A stretch of 64,000 nt of DNA from a virus, in IMG/VR virus record IMGVR_UViG_3300031576_000008, positions 41,994 to 105,993 of that record. The stretch is one strand, 5' to 3'. Under the pieces are notes generated by a model. That model was given only the letters and a program-made list of their open reading frames with translations, was not told the origin of the DNA and ran no database searches. The position numbers and the translations under genes are program-made. This document shows, piece after piece, positions 63,132-64,000 of this stretch; position 1 is the first letter of the stretch; each line of letters opens with the position of its first letter.

Positions 63132-63881
63132 GTGGGTGATCGTGATGAGGCCGTTAGGCAGTTTCTGGCTAATCCCGAGAAGCGCGGTGTGGTCTACGGC
63201 ACACTTCTTGGCGATGCCACGCTGACGTGGATCCCGCCGGGGCGCTATCAGTACAAGAAGAACCATCTGAAGTGCGGCAAGGACGGGACCTGTTATATCC
63301 GCGTCAAACATGCCGCTGACCAGAAGTCGCTCGTCCTGCACAAGCACGAGTTCATGAAGGAGATCGCCGGCAAGATCTTCGAGGCTAAACCGGCCAATCT
63401 CAAATGGCAGATGAACTACGGCTTCTACACCCAGACGTCGCTTGTATGGAAGGAGATCTACGACGAGTTCTACAAGGACGCACGCATCACGACGAACACA
63501 AAGGGGCGCATCCAGAAGTACAAGCGTATCAACCGCCAGATCCTCGATCAGGTGACTGATCGAGGTCTCGCATGGTGGATCATGGACGACGGCTGTTACA
63601 GCTACAATAAATCCAGCAGCTTCTTCCGTCTCTCCACACAGGGCTACAGCAAAGAAGAAAACCAGCTCATCATCGACTGGTTCAAGGACAAGTACAACGT
63701 CAAGGCGAGTATGCAGAAGAACGCCAGCAGAGCCACCAATGCGCTCGCCACTTACGACTCCTACGTGATCTACATCGGCGAGAGGAACTTTGCCAGCCTG
63801 CGTGATCGTCTGTCTCCCTTCATCATCCCGTCTCTCTGTACCAAGCTCGGCTATCCGGTCCAGCCGCTTCAGGTCGTCTGA
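63132..63881 (+). CDS. LAGLIDADG homing endonuclease
   Basis: 249 aa from GTG 63132, chosen because GGAGACAAC is well spaced, and the longer frame runs through the terminator. Motifs GTLLGDATL (about 23-31) and LAWWIMDDGC (about 153-162) are the two LAGLIDADG helices; a YNKSSSFFRLSTQGYS block follows. The leader folds as AAGTTTAGC...GCTAAACTT. It is a free-standing mobile gene next to a group I intron-containing gene. Confidence 0.88.
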   Translation: MGDRDEAVRQFLANPEKRGVVYGTLLGDATLTWIPPGRYQYKKNHLKCGKDGTCYIRVKHAADQKSLVLHKHEFMKEIAGKIFEAKPANLKWQMNYGFYTQTSLVWKEIYDEFYKDARITTNTKGRIQKYKRINRQILDQVTDRGLAWWIMDDGCYSYNKSSSFFRLSTQGYSKEENQLIIDWFKDKYNVKASMQKNASRATNALATYDSYVIYIGERNFASLRDRLSPFIIPSLCTKLGYPVQPLQVV

Positions 63882-64000
63882 TCACTTACTCCGAATTCGC
63901 GCCGGATGGCGGCCTTCGCTTCGGCGTATAGAACTCGCGGCGCAACCTGCGGAGTCGCCACGATTACCGGGTAGATCGCATCGTCGGCAGCCTGACAGCA
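63869..64000 (-). CDS. Partial gene at the window end (minus strand)
   Basis: The minus frame from 64000 to TGA at 63869 is open for 43 codons with protein-like sequence (YPVIVATPQVAPRVLYAEAK and IRREFG). It overlaps the endonuclease end by 13 nt. The start lies outside the window, so nothing more can be said. Confidence 0.4.
   Translation of the reverse strand, partial: CCQAADDAIYPVIVATPQVAPRVLYAEAKAAIRREFGVSDQTT

Noticed and set aside
1-64000. CRISPR arrays.
   Set aside because: No regularly spaced direct repeats with unique spacers; the repeated hairpins are irregularly placed and differ in stem sequence.

Overview
This 64-kb window looks like part of the genome of a large, GC-rich tailed bacteriophage. 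The host cannot be read from the sequence. Genes are tightly packed, with many ATGA-type start/stop overlaps. Most products are small and unrecognised, and there are no rRNA genes, ribosomal proteins or tRNA genes that I could find. The phage carries its own replication and recombination enzymes (bacterial-type DNA polymerase III alpha, primase-helicase, RecA, gp32-like single-strand binding protein, RuvC-like resolvase, ThyX), virion-type genes and several kinds of intervening element: two inteins, a group I intron, an HNH and a LAGLIDADG endonuclease. A membrane-anchored PknB-type kinase with TPR repeats and an M16 peptidase are unusual cargo. They hint at a host from a kinase-rich phylum, which is inference only.

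Layout. 1-17 kb, minus strand: small genes, a cpYpsA/SLOG protein cut by the window edge, a Thg1-like tRNA-His guanylyltransferase, a DUF932 protein, an IS110-like helix-hairpin-helix protein, a PrimPol-helicase and a superfamily II helicase split by an intein. An attenuator-like leader lies at 13.75-14.0 kb. A 60-bp dyad near 17.0 kb separates this block from divergent plus-strand genes at 17-26.5 kb: PolIII alpha fused to a uracil-DNA glycosylase, a small nucleotide-metabolism protein, ThyX, a UvsY-like mediator, SSB, RecA, a PD-(D/E)XK nuclease and a RuvC-like nuclease.

26.4-33.8 kb, minus strand, is the most interesting block. It encodes a RadC/JAB protein, a ubiquitin-like protein, a ThiF/E1-like enzyme, a JAB/Mov34 peptidase and two paralogous E2-like proteins (PRTRC-like), with a retron-type reverse transcriptase upstream. 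Between the RT and the first E2 gene lies 1 kb of hairpin-rich non-coding DNA. 34-53 kb, minus strand, holds many small zinc-ribbon and membrane proteins, the M16 peptidase and the kinase. Its intercistronic gaps repeatedly carry hairpins with a conserved pentaloop 32-49 nt before the next start codon. Around 40.4-41.9 kb several genes contain in-frame stops or a frameshift, including a UGA exactly at the first redox cysteine of a thioredoxin.

53.2-54.4 kb has no convincing gene and may encode a large structured RNA. An AT-rich stretch flanked by inverted GC-rich arms follows. 55-64 kb, plus strand, holds probable virion genes: a coiled-coil protein, a transglutaminase-like protein with a non-canonical intein, membrane proteins, a protamine-like protein, and a structural protein interrupted by a group I intron.

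Start sites were chosen from Shine-Dalgarno spacing and gene overlaps. Functional names rest on motif recognition by eye, without database searches.
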